The translations under genes were made by a program, and so were the position numbers. From positions 1 through 26,117 of the forward strand of contig DMTA01000540.1 in the NCBI GenBank assembly GCA_003454835.1: 26,117 nt of DNA, in the 5' to 3' direction. The notes under the pieces were generated by a model that saw nothing but the letters and a program-made list of their open reading frames with translations, was not told where the DNA came from and searched no databases. How positions within the stretch are numbered: the stretch's first letter is position 1; each line of letters starts with the position of its first letter. Below are positions 25,131 through 26,117 of this stretch, piece by piece. This stretch comes from Achromobacter sp. (GTDB lineage Bacteria; Pseudomonadota; Gammaproteobacteria; Burkholderiales; Burkholderiaceae_B).

Positions 25131-26117
25131 ATGTTGCCCCCGCACCGTTACTACTATCTGCACAATTTCCAGCGCGCGCTGGCGTGGGTCTCGGACCGCT
25201 ACGCCGACCTGCTGGACGAAGACGATTGCCGCTTTCTGGCGAATTTCGCGGCGTTGCCGCAGGCGTCGCAGGCATTGATGGTGCGCATGCTGATGCGGCG
25301 CGGGCCGTGGTTTCGGGCCAGCCGGCTGGTGTACGAAGAGATCCCGGCCGTCGAAGAGGCGGCCGCCGCGCTGGAAGCGCTAGGGTGGCTGGACACGCGG
25401 GCTCCGATGTCGCTGGATGAACTGTTTGCACTATTGACCAAGCCCGAACTGTGCCGCGTGTTCGCATCGCAGGCGGCAGCCAGGCCGGGCACGCGCAAGG
25501 CCGACATGCTGGAGACGCTGCGGGCGGACATGCCCGATGCCCGACCGTTCTGCGGCTGGGCGCCCGATTCCCTGGAGGCCGTCTGGCGCGTGATGGTGGC
25601 GGACCGCTGCGAACGGCTGCGTCTCATGTTTTTCGGCAATCTGCATCAGGATTGGTCGGAATTCGTGCTGGCGGACCTGGGCGTATTTCAATACGAGACC
25701 GTGCCGTTCGATGCGGCGTCGCGGGCGTTTCAGACGCGGGCGGACGTGGACTGCTATCTGGCGTTGCATGCGTGCAGGCAGGCGCTGGACGAAGGCGGGG
25801 CCGTGGACGACCTGCTGCGTGCTGCACAGGAGTGCGTCAGCGGCAACGCCTGGCTGGAAAAGCGTCGCGCCAAGGTGTTGCTGCGCATCGGGCAGGCGTG
25901 CGAAAGGGCGCAGGACTGGGAAGCCGCCCAGCGCGTGTACGCGGCCTGCGGCTATCCCGGCGCGCGGCATCGGCGCATCCGGGTGTACGAGCGGATGCAG
26001 CGGTTCGAGGACGCGATGGCGCTGGCCATGACGGCGGCGAACGCGCCCGAGAGCGAAGAGGAAAGCCAACGCGTGGCGCGCATGATGCCGCGGTTGCGGC
26101 GCGGGCTGGGGCAGGGC
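25131..26117 (+). CDS. FAN1-type nuclease, N-terminal part (runs off the window)
   Basis: An open frame of 329 codons with no stop before the right edge. It begins MLPPHRYYYLHNFQRALAWV, then DEDDCRFLANFAALP and QALMVRMLMRRGPWFR, which matches the N-terminal region of bacterial FAN1 proteins as I remember it (DNA-binding SAP-like part, then helical repeats). Residues about 200-310 (WLEKRRAKVLLRIGQACERAQDWEAAQRVYAACGYPGAR) look like the TPR-like region. The VRR-NUC catalytic domain (PDX(n)EXK) would lie beyond the window. FAN1 enzymes cut branched and cross-linked DNA during repair. The start is set at the first ATG; no ribosome site is evident, and it lies 37 bases after the kinase-like gene. 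Confidence 0.8.
   Translation, partial: MLPPHRYYYLHNFQRALAWVSDRYADLLDEDDCRFLANFAALPQASQALMVRMLMRRGPWFRASRLVYEEIPAVEEAAAALEALGWLDTRAPMSLDELFALLTKPELCRVFASQAAARPGTRKADMLETLRADMPDARPFCGWAPDSLEAVWRVMVADRCERLRLMFFGNLHQDWSEFVLADLGVFQYETVPFDAASRAFQTRADVDCYLALHACRQALDEGGAVDDLLRAAQECVSGNAWLEKRRAKVLLRIGQACERAQDWEAAQRVYAACGYPGARHRRIRVYERMQRFEDAMALAMTAANAPESEEESQRVARMMPRLRRGLGQG

Overview
The window is high-GC DNA with the gene content and codon style of a Burkholderiales betaproteobacterium, most likely Alcaligenaceae (Achromobacter/Bordetella type). This rests on the guaB-guaA pair, a PHB-depolymerase-type esterase behind a CopG-like regulator, a chromosomal aadA-type gene and a gluconate-dehydrogenase-type operon. 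The genus call is inference from recalled gene content; no database search was possible.

Layout. (1) 1-1664: a 12-bp tandem repeat at the left edge, then a ribbon-helix-helix regulator whose start codon sits on a perfect 12-bp-arm palindrome, then an esterase of the LpqC/PHB depolymerase family. (2) 1799-5035: an Imm1-like small protein on the + strand, converging on four minus-strand genes: a small membrane protein, a DCC-family thiol oxidoreductase, a doubtful His-rich peptide, and a HdeD-like membrane protein fused to a permuted papain-like domain. (3) 5227-8465: the housekeeping GMP branch, guaB then guaA, with a clear promoter, an inter-gene hairpin and a final terminator. (4) 8619-11717: a secreted protein of unknown function, an aadA-type aminoglycoside nucleotidyltransferase (possibly leaderless), and a divergent short-chain dehydrogenase. 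(5) 11866-16311: an Imm11/DUF1629-type protein and a very large patatin-like lipase gene whose membrane-anchoring C-terminus is split off by a frameshift and then cut again by an in-frame amber codon. (6) 16382-19872: a COG2509-type FAD dehydrogenase, a membrane-anchored NlpC/P60-like protein preceded by a 23-bp direct repeat, and a single-TM protein. (7) 20239-24072: a compact three-gene operon for a periplasm-facing flavoprotein dehydrogenase: Tat-exported small subunit, GMC flavoprotein and triheme cytochrome c. (8) 24122-26117: a terminator, a 13-bp minisatellite of about ten copies, a P-loop kinase-like protein, and the N-terminal part of a FAN1-type (VRR-NUC) nuclease that runs off the right edge.

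How the genes work together. guaB and guaA convert IMP to XMP to GMP. The three dehydrogenase genes should form one membrane-associated complex that oxidises a sugar or sugar acid in the periplasm and passes electrons through c-type hemes to the quinone/oxidase chain. The remaining genes look like independent accessory units. Several carry toxin/immunity or envelope-hydrolase signatures (Imm1-like, Imm11-like, patatin, two papain-fold proteins), but no complete toxin-immunity or phage-defence operon is visible. The patatin locus and the neighbouring NlpC-like gene look less GC-biased in codon use than guaBA or the dehydrogenase operon (by eye), which fits acquired DNA.
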